Of a DNA stretch of 64,000 nt, positions 49,030-57,857 are shown piece after piece. Source of the DNA: Duganella sp. SG902 (lineage in GTDB: Bacteria; Pseudomonadota; Gammaproteobacteria; Burkholderiales; Burkholderiaceae_D); NCBI RefSeq assembly GCF_013376005.1, contig NZ_JABMJK010000005.1:433428-497427 (forward strand), read 5' to 3'. Position 1 is the first letter of the stretch, and the number at the start of each line of letters is the position of its first letter. Position numbers and translations under genes: made by a program. The notes beneath the pieces are model-generated. The model was given only the letters and a program-made list of their open reading frames with translations. It ran no database searches and was not told the origin of the DNA.

Positions 49030-49811
49030 CATCCCTTGGAAAAATCTGGTTCGTCGGCGCCGGTCCCGGCGACCCGGAACTCATCACCGTCAAAGGCCAG
49101 AAGCTGCTGTCACTGGCCGGCGCGGTGCTGTTCGCCGGCTCATTGGTGGACCGCGCCGTCACCTTGTACGCGCCGCCCGGCTGCGCCATCCGCGATTCCA
49201 AGGACATGACGCTGGAGGAAATGACCGCATGGCTGATCGAACAGGCGCGCAGCCATGCGACCGTGGTGCGCTTGCAGACCGGCGATCCCGGCCTGTATGG
49301 CGCACTAATCGAACTGGCGCGTCCGCTCAGCGACGCCGGCATCGCTTGGTCGGTGGTGCCGGGCGTATCGTCGGCCATGGCATCGATGGCCGCCGCTGGC
49401 GAATCCATGACGCTGCCCGAGGTCACGCAAACCGTGATCCTCACCCGTGTCGAAGGCCGCACGCCGATGCCGGACGGCGAAGATCTCGCCAGTTTGGCCG
49501 CGCATCGCACCACCATCTGCATCTTCCTGTCGATCACCCTGATGCACAAGGTGGAAAGCGCGCTGCGCGCCGCCGGCTGGGCCGAGGACGCGCCGATGCT
49601 GGTGGTGCACAAGGCCAGCTGGCCCGGAGAGCAAAAAATCGTGCGCGGCACGCTGGCCGATATCAAACAGCGCTGCCGCGAAGCCGGCATCGCCAGCCAG
49701 GCCATGATCGTCGCCAGCCCCACGCTCGGCGCGCTGCACTGGGAAACCCTGGCGCGCTCCAAATTGTACGACCCCACATTTACCCATCGTTTCAGAAAGG
49801 CGACCGCATGA
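49026..49811 (+). CDS. cobM: Precorrin-4 C11-methyltransferase
   Basis: 261-aa SAM-dependent methyltransferase (CobM/CbiF), which methylates C11 of (cobalt-)precorrin-4. N-terminus KIWFVGAGPGDPELITVKG, then VVRLQTGDPGLYGALIE, VVPGVSSAMASMAAAG and TVILTRVEGRTPMP mark the family. With CbiG and CbiD in the same operon it more likely works on the cobalt-containing (anaerobic-type) intermediate. Overlaps both neighbours by 4 bp. Confidence 0.93.
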   Translation: MTSLGKIWFVGAGPGDPELITVKGQKLLSLAGAVLFAGSLVDRAVTLYAPPGCAIRDSKDMTLEEMTAWLIEQARSHATVVRLQTGDPGLYGALIELARPLSDAGIAWSVVPGVSSAMASMAAAGESMTLPEVTQTVILTRVEGRTPMPDGEDLASLAAHRTTICIFLSITLMHKVESALRAAGWAEDAPMLVVHKASWPGEQKIVRGTLADIKQRCREAGIASQAMIVASPTLGALHWETLARSKLYDPTFTHRFRKATA

Positions 49812-50698
49812 ACCCAGCTCACTTCGACACCATCCTGATTGTCGGCCATGGTTCCCGCGAGGATTCCGGCAACCAGGAAATCCGCGCGTTCACGGATCAA
49901 TGGCGCGCGCGCCGCCCGGATTGGCGCATTGAATTGTGCTTCATCGAGTTCGCGCCGCCGGAAATGAATGCCGCCTTGCTGAACGCCGCGCGCACCTCCA
50001 GCCGCGTGCTGGTGGTGCCGCTGATTCTGAACGCCGCCGGCCACGTCAAGATGGAGATCCCCGAGGCGATCGAGCACGCGCGACTGGCCTGTCCGCAAGC
50101 GGAAATCCTGCTGGCGCCGCACCTGACCGCGTGCGATCCGATACTGGCCATCCTCAAGCGCCGCCTGCGCAAGTCCATGGGCGTGCTGGACATGCCGGAC
50201 CCCACCACCACCGGCGTGGTGCTGCTGGGACGCGGCTCGTCCGACCGCGGCGCCAACGGCGACATGGCCAAGATGGCGCGCTGGCTGATGGAGGAAGGTG
50301 ACCATGAGCTGGTGGATCTGGCCTTTACCGGCATCACGTGGCCGCGTCTGGAGAAAGTGGTGCAGCGGCAGGTGCTGCTGGGCATGCGGCAGATCGTGGT
50401 GCTGCCCTACTACCTGTACACCGGCACCCTGATGCAGCGCATCCACCGGCAAGTGGAACATCTGCGCAGCCAGTATCCACAGGTGCGCTTCGCCTGCGGC
50501 GAGCATTTCGGCTTCGAGAAGGAGATCTTCGAACTGATGGACCAGCGTGTGGAAGACCTGCGCGCGGGCGTGCAGGACAGCCGCTTGCCGTGCGACGGCT
50601 GCAGCTACCGCGAAATCGCGCATGACCTGGGTCACGGCCACTCGCACGCGCACACGCACAACCACACCCATACCCACCTCGAGGACCAGCCAGCATGA
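49808..50698 (+). CDS. cbiX: Sirohydrochlorin cobaltochelatase CbiX with His-rich tail
   Basis: 296-aa chelatase with two CbiX-type half domains. The first starts LIVGHGSREDSGNQEIRAF and the second contains VVLLGRGSSDRGANGD; PLILNAAGHVKMEIPEAI carries further metal-site His. Family members insert Co into sirohydrochlorin. The C-terminus is a His-rich run (GHGHSHAHTHNHTHTH) that should bind or store metal, and CDGCSYREIAHD precedes it with a Cys pair. ATG 49808 overlaps the cobM stop. Early cobalt insertion points to the anaerobic route. Confidence 0.93.
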   Translation: MNPAHFDTILIVGHGSREDSGNQEIRAFTDQWRARRPDWRIELCFIEFAPPEMNAALLNAARTSSRVLVVPLILNAAGHVKMEIPEAIEHARLACPQAEILLAPHLTACDPILAILKRRLRKSMGVLDMPDPTTTGVVLLGRGSSDRGANGDMAKMARWLMEEGDHELVDLAFTGITWPRLEKVVQRQVLLGMRQIVVLPYYLYTGTLMQRIHRQVEHLRSQYPQVRFACGEHFGFEKEIFELMDQRVEDLRAGVQDSRLPCDGCSYREIAHDLGHGHSHAHTHNHTHTHLEDQPA

Positions 50699-51372
50699 GC
50701 ACTGTGAACACCGTCACCGAGCAGCTGACCCGCGCGGGCCAGGTCATTGAACACGACAGCTTCGCCATCATCGACGCCGAAGTCGGCCCGCACCATTACA
50801 CCGAAGCGCAATGGCCCATCGTGCGCCGCATGATCCACGCCAACGCCGATTTCGATTTCAACGGTCTGACCGCCTTCCATGCGGATGCCGTGGAAGCCGG
50901 CATAGCCGCCATGCTCAAGGGCGGCACGCCCGTGGTGGCGGACGTGGAGATGATCTGTTCCGGCCTGTCGCAGCCGCGTCTCGCCCACTTCGGCATGAAG
51001 ACCCACCAGTTCATCAGCGACGCGGACGTCATCGAGGCCGCCAAGGCCGAAGACACCACACGCGCCGTACAAGCCATGCGCAAGGCGCATCGCCTTGGTC
51101 TGCTGAACGGCGCCATCGTCGGCATCGGCAACGCGCCGACCGCCCTGATAGAACTGGTGCGCCTGATCCGTGAAGAACAGGTCCGGCCGGCGCTGGTGGT
51201 CGGCATGCCGGTGGGCTTCGTCTCGGCGGCGGAGTCCAAGGACCTGATGGCCGAAGTCAGCGTGGTGCCGTGGATTGTCATCCGTGGCCGCAAGGGTGGG
51301 TCGACGCTGGTGGTGGCCGCGCTGCACGCCTTGCTGGCGCTGGCCGAAGCGCGTCAGAAGGCCGCGCGATGA
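50695..51372 (+). CDS. cbiC: Precorrin-8X methylmutase
   Basis: 225-aa CobH/CbiC enzyme that shifts the C11 methyl to C12, forming (cob/hydrogeno)byrinate. Family segments: SFAIIDAEVGPHHYTEAQWPIVRRMIHANADFD, GTPVVADVEMICSGL, LNGAIVGIGNAPTALIEL and VVGMPVGFVSAAESK. The catalytic His is expected in MIHANAD. Overlaps cbiX and cbiD. Confidence 0.95.
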   Translation: MSTVNTVTEQLTRAGQVIEHDSFAIIDAEVGPHHYTEAQWPIVRRMIHANADFDFNGLTAFHADAVEAGIAAMLKGGTPVVADVEMICSGLSQPRLAHFGMKTHQFISDADVIEAAKAEDTTRAVQAMRKAHRLGLLNGAIVGIGNAPTALIELVRLIREEQVRPALVVGMPVGFVSAAESKDLMAEVSVVPWIVIRGRKGGSTLVVAALHALLALAEARQKAAR

Positions 51373-52559
51373 AGGAAAAAGCGGCTGCCGAACGTGGCAC
51401 CCGCACCGGTTTCACCACCGGCGCCTGTGCCGCCGCCGCCGCGCGCGCGGCGGTGCTGGGGCTCGCCCATGGTCAAGTGCCGGACGAAATCGAAAGCCTG
51501 CTGCCCAACGGCAGCCGGGTGCGATTCGCCATCCACGATGGCCGCTGCGACGGCGGCCACGCGCACGCCATGGTCGTGAAGTTCGCCGGCGACGACCCCG
51601 ATTGCACCGACGGCGCCCACCTCACGGTGGACCTGCGCCTGCTGCCCGGCCAGGCCGGCGCGGTCTGCTACGTGGCCGGCGAAGGCGTCGGCACCGTGAC
51701 CATGCCCGGCCTTGGGCTGGAGGTCGGCGGCCCGGCCATCAACCCGGTGCCGCGCAAGAACATCGCGGACAACCTGCGCGAAGCCGCGCCGGCGCTGCTG
51801 GCGGAACACGGCATCGAAGTCACCATCAGCGTGCCGGATGGGCAGGTGATGGCGAAGAAAACCACCAACGCCCGCCTCGGCATCCTGGGCGGCATCAGCA
51901 TCCTGGGCACCACCGGCATCGTCAAGCCGTATTCCACGGCGGCGTGGCGCGCCAGCGTGGTGCAAGGTGTGCAGGTGGCCGCCACCGCTGGTTACGACAT
52001 GGTGGCGCTGACCACCGGTGGCCGCACCGAAACCTTTGCCATGACCACGCTGCGCGCCGAGCGTCCGGAGCTGCCGTCCGCCTGCTTCGTGCAGATGGGG
52101 GACTTCCTGCGTTACGCGCTGGACGAGGCGGTGGCGCAGGGCATCGGCCTGGTGGTGCTGGCCGTCATGGTCGGCAAGCTGACCAAGATCGCGCAGGGCG
52201 AAACCATCACCCACGCCAACCGCAGCGAAGTCGATACCGACTTGGTGGCGGAGATCGCGCGCCGCATCGGCGCCACGCCGGAAGACTGCGCCGCCATGGC
52301 CGCCGCCGAAACCGCGCGCTTTGGCGCCGAGTTGATGGTCGAGCGCGGATTGGGCGACGCCTTCCACCGCGCGCTGGCGCAAGCCGCCATCGACACCCTG
52401 ACCGCGCCGGATCGATACGGCCGCGCTTTCCAGCTACGCGTTCTGGTGTGCGATTTCAGCGGCGTGCAGGTGGCCGACGTGTGGTCGGCGCCGGCGCTGC
52501 CGCAAGCGCGTCCCGCCAGCGCCGGCCGCACCGGCATCGACCATTTACCGGAAGCCTAG
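51369..52559 (+). CDS. cbiD: Cobalt-precorrin-5B C1-methyltransferase CbiD
   Basis: 396-aa enzyme that methylates C1 in the anaerobic pathway. N-terminus GTRTGFTTGACAAAAARAA and internal GVGTVTMPGLGLEVGGPAINPVPR, KKTTNARLGILGGISILGTTGIVKPYS and GRTETFAM are CbiD blocks. The ATG at 51369 overlaps the cbiC stop. Its presence, instead of CobF, identifies the anaerobic-type route. Confidence 0.95.
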   Translation: MKEKAAAERGTRTGFTTGACAAAAARAAVLGLAHGQVPDEIESLLPNGSRVRFAIHDGRCDGGHAHAMVVKFAGDDPDCTDGAHLTVDLRLLPGQAGAVCYVAGEGVGTVTMPGLGLEVGGPAINPVPRKNIADNLREAAPALLAEHGIEVTISVPDGQVMAKKTTNARLGILGGISILGTTGIVKPYSTAAWRASVVQGVQVAATAGYDMVALTTGGRTETFAMTTLRAERPELPSACFVQMGDFLRYALDEAVAQGIGLVVLAVMVGKLTKIAQGETITHANRSEVDTDLVAEIARRIGATPEDCAAMAAAETARFGAELMVERGLGDAFHRALAQAAIDTLTAPDRYGRAFQLRVLVCDFSGVQVADVWSAPALPQARPASAGRTGIDHLPEA

Positions 52560-52562
52560 ATT

Positions 52563-53867
52563 ATGCAAACCAAAGATCCCAATCCCTGCCGCGTCATCGG
52601 CGTGCTGGACGACGGCGTCGCCAGCCTGAGTCCCAACGCGCTGGCGCTGCTGCGCAACGCCGACGTGATCATCGGTGGCGCCCGCACGCTGGCGCTGCTG
52701 GAGCGCGAATTCAAAACCGGCGCGCTGCGCCACGACCTCATCGGCAAGCTGAAAGAAGTGCCGGAGTGGGTGCGTGCCGCGCGTGCCGATCACCTGTCAT
52801 GCGTGGTGCTGGCCACCGGCGACCCGCTGTGCCACGGCATCGCACCGTATCTGGCGCAGCACCTGTGCGTGGAGGTGCTCGACATCCTGCCCAACCTGTC
52901 CACGCTGCAGCTGGCGTGCGCGCGTATCGGCCTGGCCTGGCAGGATGCGCGCATCGTCTCGGTGCACGCGCGCGATGCCGGAGAATGGCGACGCGGCAGC
53001 CTGCCGGGCCATGGCCTGTACGCGCTGGCGCAGGCGGTACGCCAGCATGCGCGCTTGCTGGTGCTCACCAGTCCCGATAACACGCCGGACCGCATCGCGC
53101 GCCTGCTGCTGGCCGAAGGCATGGGCGAGGACTTCCTGATGGCTGTCGCGGAAAACCTGCTGCAGCCGGACGAGCGGGTGCTGGCCGAGCTCACGCCGCG
53201 GCAGGCGGCCGGCATGCGCTTCGCCGCGCTCAACGTGGTGCTGCTGTGGCGCGTGACGCCGTCCTCGCGTCCGGTGCGTTTCGGACTGGCGGACGCCGAG
53301 TTCGCGCAACGCCAGCCGGACAAAGGCCTGATCACCAAGCAGGAAGTACGGGCCGTCAGCCTCGCGCGCATGCGGTTGCGGGCCGACAGCGTGGTATGGG
53401 ACATCGGCGCCGGCTCCGGTTCGGTGGGCCTGGAAGCGGCGCGGCTTTGTCCGCAAGGCCACGTCTACGCGATCGAAAAAAATGACGCGGACCACGCCAT
53501 CGCCGGACAAAATCACGCGGCTTTTGGCGTCAGCAATTACAGCCTGTTCCTCGGCAAGGCGCCGGAACAACTGGACGCGTGGCCCGACCCGGACGCGGTG
53601 TTCATCGGTGGTTCCGGCGGCGAGCTGGCAACGCTTATCAGCGGTATTGCCGCCCGACTGCGCCCGCAAGGCACGCTGGTGATGAATTTCGTCACACTGG
53701 AAAACCTCGCCACCGCCACCGCCACGCTGCAGGCGCTGGAGGGCGTGACGTGGGACGTGCTGCAACTGCAGGCCGCGCGCAGCAAGCCGATACTGCATAT
53801 GCACCGCATGGCGGCGGAAAACCCCGTGTGGATTGTGTGCGCGCGCCGGGAGGAGGCCCATGACTGA
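52563..53867 (+). CDS. cobL: Precorrin-6Y C5,15-methyltransferase (CbiE-CbiT fusion, CobL)
   Basis: 434-aa bifunctional enzyme. Residues ~10-215 are the CbiE methyltransferase (DADVIIGGARTLALL-type start, VLATGDPLCHGIAPYL, LPNLSTLQLACARIGLAW). Residues ~250-430 are CbiT, a Rossmann-fold methyltransferase/decarboxylase with GLITKQEVRAVSLARMRLRADSVVWDIGAGSGSVGLEAA. It methylates C5 and C15 and removes the C12 acetate carboxyl. The stop overlaps the cobI start by 8 bp. Confidence 0.95.
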   Translation: MQTKDPNPCRVIGVLDDGVASLSPNALALLRNADVIIGGARTLALLEREFKTGALRHDLIGKLKEVPEWVRAARADHLSCVVLATGDPLCHGIAPYLAQHLCVEVLDILPNLSTLQLACARIGLAWQDARIVSVHARDAGEWRRGSLPGHGLYALAQAVRQHARLLVLTSPDNTPDRIARLLLAEGMGEDFLMAVAENLLQPDERVLAELTPRQAAGMRFAALNVVLLWRVTPSSRPVRFGLADAEFAQRQPDKGLITKQEVRAVSLARMRLRADSVVWDIGAGSGSVGLEAARLCPQGHVYAIEKNDADHAIAGQNHAAFGVSNYSLFLGKAPEQLDAWPDPDAVFIGGSGGELATLISGIAARLRPQGTLVMNFVTLENLATATATLQALEGVTWDVLQLQAARSKPILHMHRMAAENPVWIVCARREEAHD

Positions 53868-54657
53868 ACGCGGCACCCTGTGGGGCATCTCGCTCGGCCC
53901 CGGCGACCCTGGCCTGATCACGCGCGCCGCTTGGGAGGCGCTGCAACGGCGCGACACCATCTGGGTCTATCCGGCGCGCAGCGGCAAGACGCCCAGTTAC
54001 GCCTTCGACATCGCGCGGCGCGCCGGTCTGGCGCCCCCGGAGCAGCACGCGCAACTGCTGTTCCCCATGACGCATGACGGCGAAAAGCTTGGCCGCGCAT
54101 GGCTCAAGGCCGCGGACACCGTGCTGCCATGGCTGCGCGCCGGCCGCGATGTGCTGTTCCTGGTCGAGGGCGACGCCAGTACCTACGCCACCTTCGGCCA
54201 CCTCGCGCGCACCGTCCAGGCAATCGACGCGCAAGTGCCGGTGCGGATCATCGCCGGCGTCAATTCCTTCACCGCCGCGTGCGCGCAAGTGCCGGTGCCG
54301 TTCTCCGAGCAGGACGACACGGTCGCCATCGTGCCGGCGGCCTACGGCGTCAGCGCGGTCGACCGCCTGCTGCCCGACTTCGACACGCTGGTGCTGATGA
54401 AGGTCAAGCCCATCCTCGACGAGTTGATCGACTGGATGCGGCAACGCGAGCTGCTGGCCGGCGCACACTTCATCGAGCGTGTGGGCGCGCCGGACGAACG
54501 CCGTTTCAGCGGCGGCGACATCCTGTCGCTGCGCGGCGTCAAGGTCAGCTACCTGTCGCTGTTGATCATCAAACACCCGCACCGCATACGCGGTGAACGC
54601 ATCAAGGGCTGCCTGCGCAAGGACAGCCCGCAACCACTTTCAACGGAGGCAGCATGA
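53860..54657 (+). CDS. cobI: Precorrin-2 C20-methyltransferase
   Basis: 265-aa CobI/CbiL methyltransferase adding the C20 methyl to (cobalt-)precorrin-2. It shows GTLWGISLGPGDPGLITRAAWEAL, DVLFLVEGDASTYATFGHLA and IIAGVNSFTAACAQ. ATG 53860 is chosen to give the family N-terminus; the frame upstream lies inside cobL. Overlaps cbiG by 4 bp. Confidence 0.93.
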   Translation: MTERGTLWGISLGPGDPGLITRAAWEALQRRDTIWVYPARSGKTPSYAFDIARRAGLAPPEQHAQLLFPMTHDGEKLGRAWLKAADTVLPWLRAGRDVLFLVEGDASTYATFGHLARTVQAIDAQVPVRIIAGVNSFTAACAQVPVPFSEQDDTVAIVPAAYGVSAVDRLLPDFDTLVLMKVKPILDELIDWMRQRELLAGAHFIERVGAPDERRFSGGDILSLRGVKVSYLSLLIIKHPHRIRGERIKGCLRKDSPQPLSTEAA

Positions 54658-55406
54658 GCAGCACCCCCCACCAACCGGCGCCACGTGTGTGCCTGGTCGC
54701 CATCACCAAACACGGCGCGGCGCAGGCGGCGCGCCTGGCAGTCGATCTGCCGGAGGCCGACATCCGCACCTCGGCCAAGTTTGCCGCGCAGTTCTCGGAA
54801 CTGGCCAACACCGTGCACGCCTACGACGGCGCCCTGCGCGACGAAATCGGCCCGCTGTTTGCCGGCTATGACCAGATCATCTTCTTCGTCTCGCTCGGCG
54901 CCGTGGTGCGCCTGATCGCGCCGCACCTGCGCAGCAAGGACGAAGATCCCGGCATCATTGTGGTGGACGACGCAGGCCAATACGTGATCCCCGTGCTGTC
55001 CGGCCATGTGGGCGGCGCCAACGAGTGGAGCGAGCGCGTGGCGGACCTGCTGGGCGCGGCGCCGGTGCTGACCACCGCCTCCGATGTCGGCCGCACCATC
55101 CCGGTCGACATCCTCGGCCGCCACCTTGGCTGGAAGGTGGAGGCGCCGAAGATCAACATCACGCGCGTATCGGCGCACGTGGTCAACGGCGAACCGATCG
55201 CCTTCGTGCAGGAAGCCGGCAGTCCGGATTGGTGGACCCGCCCCACGCCGCTGCCCGACAACATCCACCGCTTCACGCGCTTTGACGAGGTACCGCTGGA
55301 GCGTTACGCCGCGCTGCTGTGGGTGACGCACGCCGAAGTGCCGGCCGAACGCTGGACGGCGCTGAACGAAAGGCTGGTGGTGTACCGCCCACCGCTGCAG
55401 GCATGA
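54654..55406 (+). CDS. cbiG: Cobalt-precorrin-5A hydrolase CbiG (N-terminal and central domains)
   Basis: 250-aa protein covering the N-terminal and mid domains of CbiG, which opens the delta-lactone ring of cobalt-precorrin-5A with loss of acetaldehyde. Conserved segments: IIFFVSLGAVVRLIAPHLRSKDEDPGIIVVDDAGQYVIPVLSGHVGGANEW and ITTASDVGR-type sequence (LTTASDVGRTIPVDILG). The C-terminal CbiG/CobE domain is encoded separately by the next gene, whose ATG overlaps this stop. Confidence 0.92.
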   Translation: MSSTPHQPAPRVCLVAITKHGAAQAARLAVDLPEADIRTSAKFAAQFSELANTVHAYDGALRDEIGPLFAGYDQIIFFVSLGAVVRLIAPHLRSKDEDPGIIVVDDAGQYVIPVLSGHVGGANEWSERVADLLGAAPVLTTASDVGRTIPVDILGRHLGWKVEAPKINITRVSAHVVNGEPIAFVQEAGSPDWWTRPTPLPDNIHRFTRFDEVPLERYAALLWVTHAEVPAERWTALNERLVVYRPPLQA

Positions 55407-55807
55407 GCGAGTTCACCATAGGACTGGGCTGCGATCGCGGCGTCACGCTGGAAACCATGCGCGAGGCGGTACATGGCGCGCTGGCCATGGCGGGCGCGCA
55501 GCCACGGCAGGTCGCCGCGGCGGCCAGCATCACCCTCAAGAGCGACGAGGCAGCGCTGCTGGCGCTGGCCGAGGAACACGGCTGGCCGCTGCGCTTCTAC
55601 GAGGCGCACGAGCTGGCGGCGGTGGCCGTGCCGCATCCGTCCGAAACCGTGCGCCGCTACACCGGCACGCCGTCGGTCAGCGAGGCGGCCGCGCTGCTGG
55701 CGGCCGGGCCGGATACGCCGATGACCGCGCTGGTCGTCGAAAAACATAAACACAAGGGCGCGGATGGCCGCAACGCCACCGTCTCCATCGCAAGGAAAAC
55801 ACCATGA
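55403..55807 (+). CDS. cobE: CobE/CbiG C-terminal-domain protein
   Basis: 134-aa protein matching the CbiG C-terminal (CobE) domain: FTIGLGCDRGVTLETMREAV, ITLKSDEAALLALAEEHGWPLRFY, and GTPSVSEAAALLAAG with VVEKHKHKG. In other bacteria this domain is fused to CbiG; here the split gene follows cbiG with a 4-bp overlap and precedes cobJ with another. The two products probably act together. Confidence 0.88.
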   Translation: MSEFTIGLGCDRGVTLETMREAVHGALAMAGAQPRQVAAAASITLKSDEAALLALAEEHGWPLRFYEAHELAAVAVPHPSETVRRYTGTPSVSEAAALLAAGPDTPMTALVVEKHKHKGADGRNATVSIARKTP

Positions 55808-56763
55808 GTACAACAGACGCAGGCAAGATCATGCTGGTCGGCATAGGCCCGGGCAGCGTGGAACACATGACGCAACGCGCGCGCGACGCCATTGCGGAAG
55901 CGGACGTGGTGATCGGCTACGTCACCTACATCAAGCTGGTGGCCGATCTGATCGAAGGCAAGGAGATCATCCGCAAGTCCATGACCGAGGAACTGGACCG
56001 CGCGGTCAGCGCGCTGGAAGCGGCGCGCGCCGGCAAGAAGGTGGCGCTGATATCATCGGGCGACGCCGGCGTCTACGGCATGGCCGGGCCGACCTATGAG
56101 GTGTTGTTCCAGGCCGGCTGGACACCGGACGACGCGGTGCAGGTCGAAATCATCCCCGGCGCGTCGGCGCTGAACAGCTGCGCCGCGCTGGTGGGCGCGC
56201 CGCTCACGCACGACTTCTGCGCCATCTCCCTGTCCGACCTGCTGACGCCCTGGCCCACCATCGCGCGCCGGCTGGACGCGGTGGCCATGGCCGATTTCGT
56301 GGTGGCGCTGTACAACCCCAAGAGCGGGCGCCGCACCCGCCAGATCGTCGAGGCGCAGCGCCTGTTCCTGCGCCACCGCCGGCCGGACACGCCGGTGGCC
56401 ATCGTCAAGAGCGCCTACCGGCGGCGCGAGCACATCGTCTTCACCACGCTGGACAGCATGGCCGAGGCCGAGATCGGCATGCTCAGTACCGTGCTGATCG
56501 GCAACAGCAACACCTTCGTGCGCCACGGCCTGATGGTCACGCCGCGCGGCTACGCCAACAAGTACGACATGGAAGATGGCGGCGCCACGCGCGATGGCGA
56601 GAAGGCAGGCCGTTCGCTGTCGACCGGGCTGCTGGGCTGGCTGGACACCCTGCAGGCCGAGCACGCGGCCGGCGACAGCATCGAAGCGCTGGCCTTGCGC
56701 CACCGCCTGCCACCCGAGTATATTCGCGCCACCCTGAACGAGCCGTGGGAGGCCGAAGCATGA
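55804..56763 (+). CDS. cobJ: Precorrin-3B C17-methyltransferase
   Basis: 319-aa CobJ/CbiH methyltransferase, responsible for C17 methylation and ring contraction. Markers: IMLVGIGPGSVEHMTQRARDAI, VALISSGDAGVYGMAGPTYEV, IIPGASALNSCAALVGAPLTHDFCAISLSDLLTPW and FVVALYNPKSGRRTRQI. A ~65-residue C-terminal extension (ESLSTGLLGWLDTL-like) follows the core. It overlaps the ferredoxin gene by 4 bp. Confidence 0.94.
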   Translation: MSTTDAGKIMLVGIGPGSVEHMTQRARDAIAEADVVIGYVTYIKLVADLIEGKEIIRKSMTEELDRAVSALEAARAGKKVALISSGDAGVYGMAGPTYEVLFQAGWTPDDAVQVEIIPGASALNSCAALVGAPLTHDFCAISLSDLLTPWPTIARRLDAVAMADFVVALYNPKSGRRTRQIVEAQRLFLRHRRPDTPVAIVKSAYRRREHIVFTTLDSMAEAEIGMLSTVLIGNSNTFVRHGLMVTPRGYANKYDMEDGGATRDGEKAGRSLSTGLLGWLDTLQAEHAAGDSIEALALRHRLPPEYIRATLNEPWEAEA

Positions 56764-57113
56764 GTGAACCCGTCATCAAGCCGAAGATCGGCAACTACCA
56801 CCGCCACCTGCTGGTGTGCACCGGCCCGCGCTGCAGCGCCGACGGCGCCTCGCAGGCGCTGTTCGACAGCTTGGGCGGCAAGCTCAAGGCGGCCGGGCTG
56901 GACGCCGGCGACCTGCGCGTCAAGCGCAGCCGGGTGAGCTGTTTTGCCGCCTGCAAGGGCGGCCCCATCGTCTGCGTGCAGCCGGATGGCACCTGGTACT
57001 ACAACGTCACCTCGGACAATATGGACCGTATCATCGGCGACCACCTGCGCGACGGCAAACCGGTGCAGGAACTGGTGTTTCACCAGTCCGGCGCGGTGGA
57101 GTTTGAGCGATAA
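56760..57113 (+). CDS. Thioredoxin-like [2Fe-2S] ferredoxin
   Basis: 117-aa protein with the thioredoxin-like ferredoxin fold and four cluster Cys: CTGPRC near the N-terminus and CFAAC in the middle (CVxxxxxxxCFAACKGGP pattern). Electron carriers of this kind occur in other cobalamin operons (for example CbiW of Bacillus megaterium). As last gene of this operon it may supply electrons to ring contraction (cobJ/cbiH) or to a reductase step. That role is inferred. ATG 56760 overlaps the cobJ stop. Confidence 0.88.
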   Translation: MSEPVIKPKIGNYHRHLLVCTGPRCSADGASQALFDSLGGKLKAAGLDAGDLRVKRSRVSCFAACKGGPIVCVQPDGTWYYNVTSDNMDRIIGDHLRDGKPVQELVFHQSGAVEFER

Positions 57114-57200
57114 CAAGGCGGCGGCGCAGAGAAGTATCGGTGCCGGATCAAAAGTGAGCTAAACTTCTACTTTGCGCCGATCACAGGGAGTTTTAATAAA

Positions 57201-57719
57201 ATGGCATCAGTTAACAAAGTCATCATCGTCGGCAATCTGGGTCGCGATCCGGAAATTCGCTACATGCCGAGCGGTGATGCGATCGCCAACATCGCAGTGG
57301 CGACTTCGTACCGTTCGAAAGACCGCAACACCGGCGAGCAGAAAGAGCAGACCGAGTGGCACCGTATTTCGTTCTTCGGCCGTCTGGCGGAAATCGTTGG
57401 CCAGTACCTGAAAAAAGGCTCGTCGGTCTACGTCGAAGGCCGTCTGCAGACCCGCAAGTACACCGACAAGGATGGCGTAGAGAAATACGCGACCGACATC
57501 ATTGCAGAAAACATGCAGATGCTGGGTGGCCGTCAAGGCATGGGCGGCAACGACATGGATGACGGCGGCGGCTACGGCGGCGGCGGTGGCTACGAAGCCC
57601 CGCCACAGCGCCAGGCCCCGGCCCCGCGTCCGCAGATGGCGCCACCGGCCCCGGCACCACGTCCAGCCCCGCGCCCAGCGCCGAACTTCTCGGACATGGA
57701 TGACGACATCCCGTTCTGA
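57201..57719 (+). CDS. ssb: Single-stranded DNA-binding protein
   Basis: 172-aa SSB. The OB-fold (~1-110) starts [25 protein letters not shown]; the linker is Gly- then Pro/Ala-rich, and the C-terminus ends DMDDDIPF, the acidic tip that recruits replication and repair proteins. AGGGAG ribosome site. It lies between the cobalamin operon and the low-GC island and ends with a terminator. Confidence 0.97.
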   Translation: MASVNKVIIVGNLGRDPEIRYMPSGDAIANIAVATSYRSKDRNTGEQKEQTEWHRISFFGRLAEIVGQYLKKGSSVYVEGRLQTRKYTDKDGVEKYATDIIAENMQMLGGRQGMGGNDMDDGGGYGGGGGYEAPPQRQAPAPRPQMAPPAPAPRPAPRPAPNFSDMDDDIPF

Positions 57720-57747
57720 GACCCAGTTAGATAGTGGATGTAAACTA

Positions 57748-57781
57748 CGCCTTGTAAGTCATTGATTTGCAAGGCGTTTTT
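57748..57781 (+). terminator. Intrinsic terminator after ssb
   Basis: CGCCTTG / CAAGGCG stem (57748-57754, 57770-57776), extendable by AA/TT, followed by TTTTT. Confidence 0.8.
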
Positions 57782-57857
57782 CATTGTTTGCAGTTTTATC
57801 TTAACAATGATCTAGGCAACATATAGCCTAATCGCCAATATTGTAAACAATGGCGAG

